Shown piece after piece: positions 44,617 through 54,602 of a DNA stretch of 64,000 bases. The number at the start of each line of letters is the position of its first letter. Positions within the stretch are counted from its first letter, which is position 1. A program made the position numbers and the translations under genes. Source of the stretch: Bacteroidales bacterium UBA1745 (lineage in GTDB: Bacteria; Bacteroidota; Bacteroidia; Bacteroidales; UBA932). The stretch is from positions 54,531 through 118,530 of the forward strand of contig DCHT01000044.1 of NCBI GenBank assembly GCA_002314885.1, read 5' to 3'. The notes under the pieces were generated by a model. The model searched no databases and was not told where the DNA came from. It saw nothing but the letters and a program-made list of their open reading frames with translations.

Positions 44617-47600
44617 ATGAAGAAATTCCTTCTTTGTATGAGCTTGATCGCAGCTTTGGTGCTGAGTCCGTTCTCGGCATTCGCCCAGACCAAGCACACC
44701 GTCACAGGTGTCGTGACGGACACTGATGGACTTCCTCTCATCGGTGCGGGTGTCCTCATCAAGGGCACGACCAGCGGCACGGTTACCGATGCAAACGGTA
44801 ACTACAGCATATCCGTTACTGATGAACAGGAAATCGAATTCTCCTACCTTGGCTACTCCAGTGTTGTCGAGAAGCCTGGTCAGAGAGCCATCATCAACGT
44901 GTCACTCGAGGTTGACAACGTCCTCGAAGATGCAGTCGTCGTGGGTTACGGTACCCAGTCCCGCAAGACCTTGACCACTTCGATCTCCAAGATTGACGGT
45001 GACAAGCTTGCCGACGCACCTGTGTCAACCGTAGCCGACGCTCTCAAGGGCAAGGTGACCGGTATGCACATCGTTTCCAACAACAACCTTCCTGGTGAGG
45101 CTCCGACCATTATGGTCCGTGGTGGTTCTTCCATCAACCGAAGCAATGCCCCTCTCTGCCTCGTGGACGGCGTGGAGCGTTCATTCGAAGACCTCAACCC
45201 TAACGACATCGAGAGCATCGAAGTCCTCAAGGATGCCGCTGCAGCCGCCATCTACGGTAGCCGCGCTTCCAACGGTGTAATCATCGTCACCACCCGCAAG
45301 GGCAACCAGTTCAAGGCCCCTCAGATCGTTTTCGACGTACAGGTTGGCTTCAACTCTCCATCCCGCAAATGGAATCTCGCCAATGCTCAGGAGTATCTCT
45401 CAATCATACGTCCTGCAGCGGCTTTGGGTCCTAACTCAGCCCTCGTCCTCGACGGTGCAAACGGTGCCGGTGTGGGCAACACCTCTTCCACTGCGGTTTA
45501 CTCCACCCGCTATCTCAATGCAGGTGAGGAAGTTCCTGCCGGTTATATGTCTATGGCCGATCCTGTCGACCCTAGCAAGACCATCATCTTCTCTGACCAC
45601 GACTGGCAGAGCGATTGGTACAGCCCGGCGCTCTACCATAAGGAGTATATAGGTATCAATGGTGGTAACCAGAATGTGAAGTACGCTGCTTCAGTCGGTT
45701 ATATGCAGGACCTCGGAATGGTCGCAATGTCCGGCTACAAGAACTTCACTATGCACGGCAAGACCAGCTTCAAGATCACCAAGACCCTCGAGGCTACCAC
45801 CACCTTCGACTTCACCAAGAACCTCAAGAACCCTCTCACCAGCAACTACTTCAATGCTCTGGGACGAGGCCTTATGATGGCTCCTACCCATATCGGCAAG
45901 TATGCGGACGGTTCATTTGCGACCGGCGGTACCAATGCCAACCAGCAGTCTGCTGAATTCTATGAGACCTTCTACGACCGCGAGAACAGCCGTCAGAAGT
46001 TTATGGGCAGCCTCGGCCTCAAGTGGGAAATCACCGACTGGCTCACTGCAAATGCGCAGTATGCCTACTATGACAACTCTTACCGTGGCAGCTACTATGC
46101 CTATGGACAGATTGTTTCCGAGGAAGGCGGCGTGACCAACAACTTCATTTCCGGCACCCGTGCCACCAGTGAGTCCCGCACTCAGACAACCCGTCAGAAC
46201 GTGCAGGCTTATCTCACCGCCAAGAAATCATTCGACAAGCACAGGATCGACGGTATGGTCGGCTATGACCTCGGTTATACCAAGTACAACAGCCTCTCCG
46301 CTTCTTCTTCAGGTGCTGAGGACGACAAGCTTCCTTACATCCAGAGCGGTTCCAAAGGCGACGTACAGGCCGGTGAGGCTTCCACTTACGATGCCTCCAA
46401 CACCGAATATGACACTGCCATAATGTCCTTCTTCGGACGTGTGGGTTACAACTATGCTGACCGTTACATCGTTTCCGCTACATTCAGGGCCGACGGTTCA
46501 TCCCTCTTCGCAAAGGGCAACCGCTGGGGCTATTTCCCTGGTGTGTCAGGCGCGTGGGTGATTTCAGAGGAGCCTTTCTTCAAGTCTTCGAACCTGAGTT
46601 CCACTATGAACAGCCTCAAGTTCCGTGTGTCCTACGGTCTCACCGGTAACAACGACATCAGCCGTACTTCTCCTCTGGGCTCCTACAGCCAGGGCGACTA
46701 TGCCGGCTCAGCCATCCTCCTGCCTTCCAAGATGCAGAACGCCAACCTGAGGTGGGAGCAGACTGCATCTTTCGATGCCGGTATCGACATAGGTCTCCTC
46801 AATGACCGTGTACGCATCGTGGCTGACTATTATAATAAGGTCACCAGCAATATGATCTTCTCAATCACTCTCCCTGACACGGGCCAGATCGGCAGCGTCG
46901 AGGCCAATGTGGGCAGCGCCCGCTTCTACGGCTTCGAGCTCGAACTCCACACCGTGAACTTCCAGACCAGGGACTTCAGCTGGGAAACCGACCTCACCTA
47001 TTCCTTCAGCCGCAACAAGGTCCTCAGCCTTCCTGAGGAATATGCATACGATATCCTCGATATGGACGGCAACCCTACTGGCAAGAAGGGATATCGTATC
47101 GGTGGTTACACTACTGCCAACGGATATCGCTTCGGCGGTATTGCAGTAGGCGAGCCTCTCGGACGTATCTGGGGCTATAAGACCGCAGGCATACTCCAGA
47201 CCGACGAGGAAGCCGCTGCCGCCCTCTACGATACCCAGAGCCACGGTTACCGCCGTTCAGACGGAACTTCCGTGACCGGCCGCAAGGACGCAGGTGACTT
47301 CGAGTGGGTCAACCGTTATGGTACTGCCAAGACGGCAGACGGATACGAGCAGATCGATGGAACCGACGTATTCTGCCTCGGTAATGTGACTCCTCATTCA
47401 ACCGGTGGTCTCAACAACACCATCCGTTGGAAGAACCTCAGTTTCAACATCTACTTTGACTACGCCATCGGTCACTCCATCTACAACTATATGAAGACCC
47501 GTATGGTCCAGAACACCCTCGGCTACTCCAACTCCAACGTTGACGTGTCCATCTTCAATGAGACCTGGAGGTATCCAGGCGACACCAAGACTGCTGCACG

Positions 47601-47943
47601 CTTCTTCCCTAATGACGCCGACTATGGCAACAGGAACTACTCCCGCTGCTCCGACTTCAACGTGGAGAATGCAAGTTATCTCTGCCTCAGGGACGTAGCC
47701 ATCTACTACGACCTTCCTGAGAACTGGGTCAAGAAGGCGAAGATGAAGAAGGTTACCCTCGGCATCTCCGGCAATACCCTCCATTACTTCACTAAGGTGA
47801 GCGGCGCCATCTCTCCTGAGACCGGTATCGCTGCCGATGCAGGCGGAAGCGATATGTACTCTTCTGTACAGATGGGTGCTTCCAACTCCAACATTATGCC
47901 TGCTGCGAGAACTGTGATGTTCAACGTAAAGATTACTTTCTAG
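44617..47943 (+). CDS. SusC/RagA-family TonB-dependent outer-membrane transporter
   Basis: A 1108-residue outer-membrane protein. A signal peptide ends at AFAQ, followed by a carboxypeptidase-regulatory-like domain (GVVTDTDGLPLIGAGVLIKG), a short TonB-box region, a plug domain with the SusC marks VVGYGTQ, DALKGKVTGM and IYGSRASNGVIIVTTRKG, and a 22-strand barrel ending in an aromatic residue (VKITF). SusC proteins import ligands bound by their SusD partner. The cargo is not evident; the downstream phosphodiesterase suggests a phosphodiester. susD follows after 12 bases. Confidence 0.95.
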   Translation: MKKFLLCMSLIAALVLSPFSAFAQTKHTVTGVVTDTDGLPLIGAGVLIKGTTSGTVTDANGNYSISVTDEQEIEFSYLGYSSVVEKPGQRAIINVSLEVDNVLEDAVVVGYGTQSRKTLTTSISKIDGDKLADAPVSTVADALKGKVTGMHIVSNNNLPGEAPTIMVRGGSSINRSNAPLCLVDGVERSFEDLNPNDIESIEVLKDAAAAAIYGSRASNGVIIVTTRKGNQFKAPQIVFDVQVGFNSPSRKWNLANAQEYLSIIRPAAALGPNSALVLDGANGAGVGNTSSTAVYSTRYLNAGEEVPAGYMSMADPVDPSKTIIFSDHDWQSDWYSPALYHKEYIGINGGNQNVKYAASVGYMQDLGMVAMSGYKNFTMHGKTSFKITKTLEATTTFDFTKNLKNPLTSNYFNALGRGLMMAPTHIGKYADGSFATGGTNANQQSAEFYETFYDRENSRQKFMGSLGLKWEITDWLTANAQYAYYDNSYRGSYYAYGQIVSEEGGVTNNFISGTRATSESRTQTTRQNVQAYLTAKKSFDKHRIDGMVGYDLGYTKYNSLSASSSGAEDDKLPYIQSGSKGDVQAGEASTYDASNTEYDTAIMSFFGRVGYNYADRYIVSATFRADGSSLFAKGNRWGYFPGVSGAWVISEEPFFKSSNLSSTMNSLKFRVSYGLTGNNDISRTSPLGSYSQGDYAGSAILLPSKMQNANLRWEQTASFDAGIDIGLLNDRVRIVADYYNKVTSNMIFSITLPDTGQIGSVEANVGSARFYGFELELHTVNFQTRDFSWETDLTYSFSRNKVLSLPEEYAYDILDMDGNPTGKKGYRIGGYTTANGYRFGGIAVGEPLGRIWGYKTAGILQTDEEAAAALYDTQSHGYRRSDGTSVTGRKDAGDFEWVNRYGTAKTADGYEQIDGTDVFCLGNVTPHSTGGLNNTIRWKNLSFNIYFDYAIGHSIYNYMKTRMVQNTLGYSNSNVDVSIFNETWRYPGDTKTAARFFPNDADYGNRNYSRCSDFNVENASYLCLRDVAIYYDLPENWVKKAKMKKVTLGISGNTLHYFTKVSGAISPETGIAADAGGSDMYSSVQMGASNSNIMPAARTVMFNVKITF

Positions 47944-47955
47944 GAGGACACGATT

Positions 47956-49461
47956 ATGAAAAAGACAATAAGAATATTTCTCGTAGCTGCTCTCGCTTCA
48001 CTGGCAATGTCATCCTGTGACATCCTTGACATCGAGTACGGTATGTCTCTCAACTCCACTACTATGTGGAAGGATCCGTCCGATCTGGAGAAATCGGTTC
48101 CTGGCATCTATTCCAGACTGCGCAGTTACTTCTCCGCGAACGAATGCAATGTTTTCTATCTCGGCGAAATCCGCGTGGGTGACTCCGTGTGGGGCCCGTC
48201 CCTCGAATCCAAGGTTGCCGACAACTTCAAGATCGCCTGCCGCCACAGCACTCTCACAGGTTCTTCTACCATCGGCTGGAGCGGTCTCTATTCCACCATC
48301 GACCAGGCAAATGCCGTCCTCAAGTACGCTGATAAGTGCAATGCCACTCAGGACGTAGTGGACTGGGCTAGGGCTCAGGCTTATTTCGCCCGTGCATACT
48401 GCTACTTCTGGGCAGGCCGAATCTGGGGCTACTGCCCAGTGAACCTCCTTCCTGTCGAGTCAACTGACCAGCCTGAGTGCTATCCTGACCAGAAGACTCC
48501 TGCAGAGGTGTTCGCTCAGGTAGAGGCTGACCTCGAGGCCTGTGAGGCGCTCCTTTCCTCTCTCGGTACCAGCAAGTACCTCGGCACCAAGGACGCATAC
48601 TATATGCTCAAGGCTGAGTACGCTCTCTGGATGAACAGGGTGCAGGAAGGTGGCGATTCCTACCTGACTATGGCTGAGGATGCCCTGAATGCTATCGGTA
48701 TTTCCGGTTCCAAGCTCCTCTCCAACTATGCAAATGTCTTCGACCGCACCAACAAATGCAACGCTGAGATCGTATTCGCTCTCAACAACGACGTCAACAA
48801 CAAGGCCGGATATCAGGAGTATTTCTGCCATCCGTCCAACCTCGTTGCCGCTGCTTACCGCAACAACCCTGTTCCTATCAGCTCCACTCAGTGGTGGGCA
48901 CAGCCTCAGAGTATGGTGGACGCCTACAAGGCAAATGAAGCCGCAGGCGACACCCGCGTGAAGACCAACCTCGGTTACGGCCCTTACTCTGCTGCTGCCG
49001 ACAAGCACGAGATGACCTGGTGCAACAAGCTCCGCGGTGATATGTCCGGCTCCAAGATCGTACACGACAACGACCTCATCTACTACCGCTACGCTTATGC
49101 AGTGATGATGATGGCTGAGCTCAAGTACTACAAGAAGGACTACGCAGGAGCAAATGCCGCCCTCAACATCATCGCAAAGCGTGCATACGGAGTGGACGAC
49201 AAGTACACCAGCACCAAGGCTGAGGATGTGCTCAAGAACATCGTCTTCGAGTACACCTTCGAGTTCCCTGCAGAGGGTATGCTCTGGTTCCCGCTCATCC
49301 GTACCGGCGCCATCTGGGACTATGTTCCTAACTCCGAGCGTCCTGACGAGACCTTCAGAACCCTCAAGGAGAAGAATCCTAACATCCTCCTCTGGCCTAT
49401 CGCCAATGGCTCAATCAACAAGAACCCAGGCAAGATCCATCAGATCGAAGGTTGGTCATAA
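47956..49461 (+). CDS. SusD/RagB-family surface lipoprotein
   Basis: A 501-residue lipoprotein (lipobox ending SSC, Cys21) that forms the lid of the SusC transporter. TPR-rich helical structure is seen in the N-terminal half (VVDWARAQAYFARAYCYFWA, then TPAEVFAQVEADLEACEALL), with the late motif EGMLWFPLIRTGAIWDYVPN near the usual RxxE-like end region. The ligand is unknown. It is followed after 12 bases by a small lipoprotein gene. Confidence 0.94.
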   Translation: MKKTIRIFLVAALASLAMSSCDILDIEYGMSLNSTTMWKDPSDLEKSVPGIYSRLRSYFSANECNVFYLGEIRVGDSVWGPSLESKVADNFKIACRHSTLTGSSTIGWSGLYSTIDQANAVLKYADKCNATQDVVDWARAQAYFARAYCYFWAGRIWGYCPVNLLPVESTDQPECYPDQKTPAEVFAQVEADLEACEALLSSLGTSKYLGTKDAYYMLKAEYALWMNRVQEGGDSYLTMAEDALNAIGISGSKLLSNYANVFDRTNKCNAEIVFALNNDVNNKAGYQEYFCHPSNLVAAAYRNNPVPISSTQWWAQPQSMVDAYKANEAAGDTRVKTNLGYGPYSAAADKHEMTWCNKLRGDMSGSKIVHDNDLIYYRYAYAVMMMAELKYYKKDYAGANAALNIIAKRAYGVDDKYTSTKAEDVLKNIVFEYTFEFPAEGMLWFPLIRTGAIWDYVPNSERPDETFRTLKEKNPNILLWPIANGSINKNPGKIHQIEGWS

Positions 49462-49473
49462 TAGATATAAGGT

Positions 49474-49911
49474 ATGAAAAAGTTCATTTCAATAATTTTT
49501 GCGGCTGTGCTCGTATGTGGCACCTTCGCATCCTGTGACAAGGTCAACCTCGACGGTGCTGATCTGAAGACCCTTACCATCTCTTTCGACACTGATGGCA
49601 ACACCCTGTCTTCATTCCCTTCAATCGGCGACGTTGTCACCAAGGCTGTCGTAATCAACCAGGGTTCCGTGAACCATAACGTGAACTGGACGGTTTCCGT
49701 CGACAACGATCCTGACTGGGTCAGCGTGATGAAGACCACCAAGATCAGCCATTATGTGGGAACATACGGCGGTGACGACCGCGACGTCGAGCTCCAGGCT
49801 GTGACCATCACCGTGGACCCTAACACTACCGGCGCCAAGAGGGTAGCGGTTCTCCGCTTCACCGTGGCAGACGGCAGCTCCATTTCCACTCAGTTGACTC
49901 AGAGCAAGTAA
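49474..49911 (+). CDS. Small BACON-like lipoprotein
   Basis: A 145-residue predicted lipoprotein (lipobox TFASC, Cys20). The mature part is a single beta-sandwich of BACON or Ig type (VNWTVSVDNDPDWVSVMKTT, a RVAVLRFTVADGSSIS strand). BACON-like domains in Bacteroidota are thought to bind glycans or mucin. It lies between susD and the phosphodiesterase gene, so it may be a surface ligand-binding accessory (inference). Confidence 0.75.
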   Translation: MKKFISIIFAAVLVCGTFASCDKVNLDGADLKTLTISFDTDGNTLSSFPSIGDVVTKAVVINQGSVNHNVNWTVSVDNDPDWVSVMKTTKISHYVGTYGGDDRDVELQAVTITVDPNTTGAKRVAVLRFTVADGSSISTQLTQSK

Positions 49912-49912
49912 T

Positions 49913-50818
49913 ATGAGAGCATTAAGATTATATATCCCGTTCATAGCCGCCGCACTTCTCTGTGCGGCAGGCTGTGACGACGGGCTTGACGTCAAACCTA
50001 AGGATCCTACCGGAGGAAGCGACACTCCTGCCGCAACGGTGACGGAACCTGCTGCCTGCAGCAACAAGATCGTTGCCCACAGGGGAGGCTCTGCCGAATG
50101 CGGTCAGCCGGACAATTCCATCGCTTCCCTCAAGTATGCGATGTCCCTCAAGCTGTACGCGTCCGAATGCGACATCTATTGGACAAAGGACAATGACATC
50201 ATCATCGCCCACGCAGACGACAAGTATCAGATCAATGGCCTGCTCCCTTGGGAGCATACAGTCGCTGAACTTCGAGAGGCCGGCAAACTCAAGAACGGGG
50301 AGCAGCTTCCGACTCTCTCCGACTTCCTGAAGACCGTGATGGTGGAAGGCAACTGCACCAAGCTCTGCCTTGATATCAAGTACACAAGCCCTACTGACTA
50401 TGCCGTCAAGGCTGTCTCCCGTGCCTGTCAGATAATCAAGGCCGCAAATGGACAGAACTTCTGCGAGTTCATCTGCACTGGCAACACAACCGTCGCTATG
50501 ACGGCAGCCCAGTGTATGACCGTCTATAAGATACCTGTAGGCTGGATGGCCAATTCCGATCCTTCAACCCACAAGGCCAAGGGCTTTACCTGGGCTAACC
50601 TCTCCGCCAAGAGCTATATGTCTCCATACGGCACCAGAACCATCGATGAGTTCGTCAAGGCCGGAATGGAAATCAGCGTGTTCAATGTGGACAAGGCAGG
50701 CAGTACGGACGGCAATGCCGTAACCTCTGATACCGATGTGAAGAACTACATCGACAATTACTCCAAACTCAGATTCATCTGCACTAACTATCCAAGTTGG
50801 CTCAAAAAACAGTTATAA
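49913..50818 (+). CDS. Glycerophosphodiester phosphodiesterase lipoprotein
   Basis: A 301-residue predicted lipoprotein (lipobox CAAGC, Cys21). The GDPD barrel has HRG at 56-58 with PDNS in place of the usual PENT, metal ligands Glu85 and Asp87 (ECD), and catalytic His100. The phrase CLDIKY replaces the usual IEIK. The family hydrolyses glycerophosphodiesters to sn-glycerol-3-phosphate and an alcohol. It lies two bases after a BACON-like lipoprotein gene in the susCD operon, with glpABC just upstream of susC. Confidence 0.9.
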   Translation: MRALRLYIPFIAAALLCAAGCDDGLDVKPKDPTGGSDTPAATVTEPAACSNKIVAHRGGSAECGQPDNSIASLKYAMSLKLYASECDIYWTKDNDIIIAHADDKYQINGLLPWEHTVAELREAGKLKNGEQLPTLSDFLKTVMVEGNCTKLCLDIKYTSPTDYAVKAVSRACQIIKAANGQNFCEFICTGNTTVAMTAAQCMTVYKIPVGWMANSDPSTHKAKGFTWANLSAKSYMSPYGTRTIDEFVKAGMEISVFNVDKAGSTDGNAVTSDTDVKNYIDNYSKLRFICTNYPSWLKKQL

Positions 50819-50824
50819 CAGATT

Positions 50825-53800
50825 ATGAAGACATTCAATAAAATAATGGCTGCTGCGCTTGTCTGCCTCGGACTTGCATCCTGCAACGTCAACGAGCTCG
50901 TTCCGGACAGCGTTGACAAGTCAGTGTCATTCGCAAAGAAAAGCCTGAACATAGGCAAGGCTGGCGACACCCAGATCATCGGTGTGAATGCCAAGGCTGA
51001 CTGGACTCTTGGCTGCGACGCCAATTGGGTCAAGCTCGCTCCTCTCTCAGGTACCTCTGCAACCAAGAGCATCACCGTCACAGTCGATACTCCAAACGAA
51101 ACGGAAGAAGACCGCGTTGCACTGGTGATCATCACCAATACTGCGAACCCTAGCCAGACCGACACCCTCAAGGTGACTCATCTCTGGAAGGATACCGGCA
51201 GCAAGATCATCGATGCCGACAGTTTCTTCGCCTTCCTCGAGAACGCCGGCTCATACTCCGATTCTGACGAGGTTGAGATAGATGCCGATATCGATCTCGG
51301 TGGTGCGACCCTCACTCCTGCAGGCAGCTTCCTTGGCATCCTCAAGGGTAAGAACCACAAGATCTACAACTTCAAGATCGAGTCTGCCGGTACCAGTGCA
51401 TCCCTCATCGTGGAGAACAAGGGTACTATCGAGAACCTCATCATCGGTTCCAAGGACGGTGCAAGCCCGGACAAGGCCACCAAGATCAGTTTCGCAAGCG
51501 GCGCTTCAGGCTGTACTTCAGCCGGTATCGTGGGCGTCAACCACGGTACTATCTCCGGCGTGAAGAACTTCGCTACCATCGACTTCAACGGCAGCACTAC
51601 TGATGCTGATGCAGCAGTGGGCGGTATCGCCGGCAAGCTCGGCAGCTCAACTGCAGTTGTTTCAGACTGCCACAACTATGGAACCATAACCTTCACCGGT
51701 ACTCTCGGTGCACGTGGATCCATCGGCGGCATCCTCGGCGTCAATATGAGCAGCGGCACCAGCGTGCAGAATTGCGTCAACCACGCAGACATTGTTCAGG
51801 GTACCAGGAATGCGAAGGAATTCGCAATGGGAGGTGTCGTTGGACGTGCTCAGGCAATGCTCAACCTTGTCGAATGTACGAATGAAGGCGCTGTTTCATA
51901 TACCTGCACCGATGCTCCGGGCAGCTATATCCACATTGCAGGCGTAATTGCAGCTGAATATTTTGGTTCAGTAATCAGCAGCTGCGTGAATAAGGGCCCT
52001 GTTTCATCCTGCATCAACCAGGTTAACCGTATGGGCGGTATCGTCGGTACCATCAACACCGGTGGACAGGTGTCTAAATGCCACAACTATGGCTCTCTCT
52101 CTCTCGAGCAGCCAACCAATGCCAACTGGCAGGCTGTCGGCGGCATCGTAGGCTTCGAGGAGAAGTGTTCTAATGGCGAAAGCACCAAGTGTCTGATCCA
52201 GAACTGTATCAACGAGGGCGCCATCAAGGTTTCCATCGACAATGCCACCACTCACGCCAACCAGGCAGTTGCCGGCGGTATCATCGGTCTGACCTGCTCA
52301 TATTCCGAGATCCTTGACAATACCAACCAGGGCAATGTCGCTATGACCAACATCGGTGGTGCAAACACCTATGCGGGCGGCATCGTAGGCTGGAACAGCA
52401 AGGGCGTCACTACCGTCAAGAACAACACCAACAAGGCAGCAGTTTCCTCTACTTGCCTTGCCGGAGCAGCCGGTGGCGTAATGGGCGCTGTCAGCGCAGC
52501 TTCAAGCACCATTGAGAGCGATACCAACCTCGGTGTCATCAGCTGTGCAGTTTGTGCCGGTTCAATCGCCGGTGTGTCCGCTGCTACTCTCACTACCTGC
52601 GCAGTAGGCGGTACCGTTAACGACACCGTCCTCACCGAATCCAACTTCAACGGCTACATCAAGGGCTCAGGCTCAGGTGCTGCTGTTTCCTGCTACTTCC
52701 CAGGCGGAGAGGCTCCTAAGGACTACATCACCGTCAGCCCTGAGACTCTGACTTTCGTGGCTGCAGGGGAGAGCAAGGACCTGACCGTCGCTTCCAACTG
52801 CGACTGGACAGTGACTTCTTCCGCTGCTTGGCTCACCGTTTCCCCTGCAGAGGGCAACGCCGATGTCAAGACCGTGACTGTCACCGCTGCTGAGAACCCT
52901 GACAAGACCGTGCGCAGCGCAACCATCACTATTGCAAGCAAGACTGACGCAAGCCTCACTGCCTCCGTGGCTGTGACCCAGGCTGAGCACGTGGATGGCC
53001 TCGCCGGCAACAAGATCGCTTCTGCTGCCGACCTCAAGACCTTCCTCGCCCTGGCTGCTGATGCTGCAGCAGAGGACACTTACACTCTCGAGGCCGATGT
53101 GGACTACGGTGGAGCAGCCATTGTCCCTGCAGCTTCATTCGCAGGTACTCTCGACGGTAAGAACCATAAGATCTACAACTTCAAAGTATCCGGCGAAGGT
53201 GCAACTGGCATCATCGGAAACAATACCGGTACAATCAAGGACCTCATCATCGGCTCCAGCAACGGTACTTCCTACGACGGCACTTCCATCATCATTGCTG
53301 CGACCGCTCCTACTCACGTCGGAGTCATCGGTCAGAACAGCGGTACCATATCCAATGTGAAGAACTTCGCTACTGTCAAGTGCGCAGTTGGCCCTACAGT
53401 TTCCAACGGAGGTGTTGGCGGCATCGTAGGCTACTCTACTGGCGGTACAATTACCGGCTGTGAGAACTATGCACAGGTAGTTGTGGATGAGAACGTCACC
53501 CTCACTCAGGAAACCCGCATCGGCGGCGTTGTCGGCCGTGCTGATGGAGAACAGACCATATCATCTTGTAAGAACTATGCTGAACTCACCGTCACCACCA
53601 AGACTGCCAAGGTCATTATGATGGGTGGTGTCGCCGGTATGATCCAGAATGGTGCTGCTGTCAGCGAATGTTCCAACGAGGCTGTCGTATCATACGTTCA
53701 GACCGTTGCTCCTGGCACCTGGATGGCAATAGGCGGTGTGCTCGGTGCACTCTACACCAACGCCAGTGTGACCAAGTGCGTCAACAATGGCAAGGTCAGC

Positions 53801-54481
53801 TCCGATCTCAACCAGGTCGTTCGTATCGGCGGCATTACTGCTGTGATGAACAGCGGTGGAACTGCTGAAGGCAACGTCAACAATGGCGAGATCGCCCTCA
53901 CTCAGACTGCCAACAACAACTGGCAGGCTGCCGGCGGCGTCGTCGGCTTCGAAGAGAAGGGCTCTGCCACTGCTCCTATCATCATCAAGGGCAACACCAA
54001 CAACGGTGAAGTCAAGGTGACTGTGGAGAACGCCACCACCCACGCCAACAAGGTGGCAGCCGGCGGTATCCTCGGCACTTCCTGCTCCGTAACGGAAGTT
54101 ACCGAGAACATCAACAAAGCAGCTGTTACCGTGGTCAACACTTCCACCGTTGCCACTTATGCAGGTGGCGTCATCGGCTGGTACTTCAAAGGCAGCTCAT
54201 TCACCTCTAAGGGCAATGAGAACAGCGGCAACGTGACCGTCAATGCCGAAGCTGGCTTTGCCGGCGGCGTCATTGGCTCAGCAAGCGTGAGCGGAGCAAG
54301 CCTCAGCTCCGACAAGAGCAACGCTGCCGTCAAGGGCAATACTGCCGGCGCCATCGCAGGTGAGAACAACGGCTCCATCGCCACCTGCTCCGCTGGCGGC
54401 ACCGTCAACGACGTAGCTGTCACCGCTGCCAACATCCAGGGCTCCGGCTCCGGCACCCACACCGGCGACGTGATTCTCTAG
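50825..54481 (+). CDS. Giant surface lipoprotein with duplicated BACON and GLUG repeats
   Basis: A 1218-residue predicted lipoprotein (lipobox GLASC, Cys20). It is an internal duplication. Each half has a BACON domain (about 28-118 and 638-720), a beta segment with GKNHKIYNFK, and about ten GLUG-like repeats of 25-35 residues with the core GGIVG or GGIAG and a trailing CxNxG (for example GGIVGTINTGGQVSKCHNYG). The halves match in order over about 550 residues. GLUG repeats occur in adhesins and surface proteases; ligand binding or adhesion is likely here. It is the last gene of the susCD operon, followed by a clear terminator. Confidence 0.85.
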   Translation: MKTFNKIMAAALVCLGLASCNVNELVPDSVDKSVSFAKKSLNIGKAGDTQIIGVNAKADWTLGCDANWVKLAPLSGTSATKSITVTVDTPNETEEDRVALVIITNTANPSQTDTLKVTHLWKDTGSKIIDADSFFAFLENAGSYSDSDEVEIDADIDLGGATLTPAGSFLGILKGKNHKIYNFKIESAGTSASLIVENKGTIENLIIGSKDGASPDKATKISFASGASGCTSAGIVGVNHGTISGVKNFATIDFNGSTTDADAAVGGIAGKLGSSTAVVSDCHNYGTITFTGTLGARGSIGGILGVNMSSGTSVQNCVNHADIVQGTRNAKEFAMGGVVGRAQAMLNLVECTNEGAVSYTCTDAPGSYIHIAGVIAAEYFGSVISSCVNKGPVSSCINQVNRMGGIVGTINTGGQVSKCHNYGSLSLEQPTNANWQAVGGIVGFEEKCSNGESTKCLIQNCINEGAIKVSIDNATTHANQAVAGGIIGLTCSYSEILDNTNQGNVAMTNIGGANTYAGGIVGWNSKGVTTVKNNTNKAAVSSTCLAGAAGGVMGAVSAASSTIESDTNLGVISCAVCAGSIAGVSAATLTTCAVGGTVNDTVLTESNFNGYIKGSGSGAAVSCYFPGGEAPKDYITVSPETLTFVAAGESKDLTVASNCDWTVTSSAAWLTVSPAEGNADVKTVTVTAAENPDKTVRSATITIASKTDASLTASVAVTQAEHVDGLAGNKIASAADLKTFLALAADAAAEDTYTLEADVDYGGAAIVPAASFAGTLDGKNHKIYNFKVSGEGATGIIGNNTGTIKDLIIGSSNGTSYDGTSIIIAATAPTHVGVIGQNSGTISNVKNFATVKCAVGPTVSNGGVGGIVGYSTGGTITGCENYAQVVVDENVTLTQETRIGGVVGRADGEQTISSCKNYAELTVTTKTAKVIMMGGVAGMIQNGAAVSECSNEAVVSYVQTVAPGTWMAIGGVLGALYTNASVTKCVNNGKVSSDLNQVVRIGGITAVMNSGGTAEGNVNNGEIALTQTANNNWQAAGGVVGFEEKGSATAPIIIKGNTNNGEVKVTVENATTHANKVAAGGILGTSCSVTEVTENINKAAVTVVNTSTVATYAGGVIGWYFKGSSFTSKGNENSGNVTVNAEAGFAGGVIGSASVSGASLSSDKSNAAVKGNTAGAIAGENNGSIATCSAGGTVNDVAVTAANIQGSGSGTHTGDVIL
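51190..54480 (+). repeat. Intragenic direct duplication (two copies, offset about 1.8 kb)
   Basis: DNA from about 51190-52690 is repeated in diverged form at about 53010-54480, within one gene. The duplicated landmark encoding KNHKIYNFK occurs at about 51352 and 53160 with few base differences, and the sequence encoding TTHAN recurs with about 1.8 kb offset. The copies are diverged enough to be stable but are potential recombination partners. Confidence 0.75.
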
Positions 54482-54500
54482 GATCGCTCCATATTTCAAG

Positions 54501-54531
54501 AGAGGATGGCCATCTGGTCATCCTCTTTTTT
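54501..54531 (+). terminator. Rho-independent terminator of the susCD operon
   Basis: AGAGGATG (54501-54508) pairs with CATCCTCT (54519-54526), and the stem runs into six T (54526-54531). It lies 20 bases after the stop codon of the giant BACON/GLUG gene. Confidence 0.85.
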
Positions 54532-54550
54532 ATGTCTCCCAATAATTCCC

Positions 54551-54558
54551 TATATTTG
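54551..54558 (+). promoter_or_regulatory. Predicted -7 box of the small-ORF/adhesin operon
   Basis: TATATTTG, a full match. The T-tract of the preceding terminator (TTTT at 54528-54531) lies exactly 19 bases upstream, where a -33 TTTG would be expected, so the terminator tail and promoter may share bases. The leader to the small ORF at 54603 is about 38 bases and AT-rich. Confidence 0.55.
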
Positions 54559-54602
54559 CACACTTTATTCCTGGAATTGAAAGTTTTAATTACCTATTTA
54601 TA

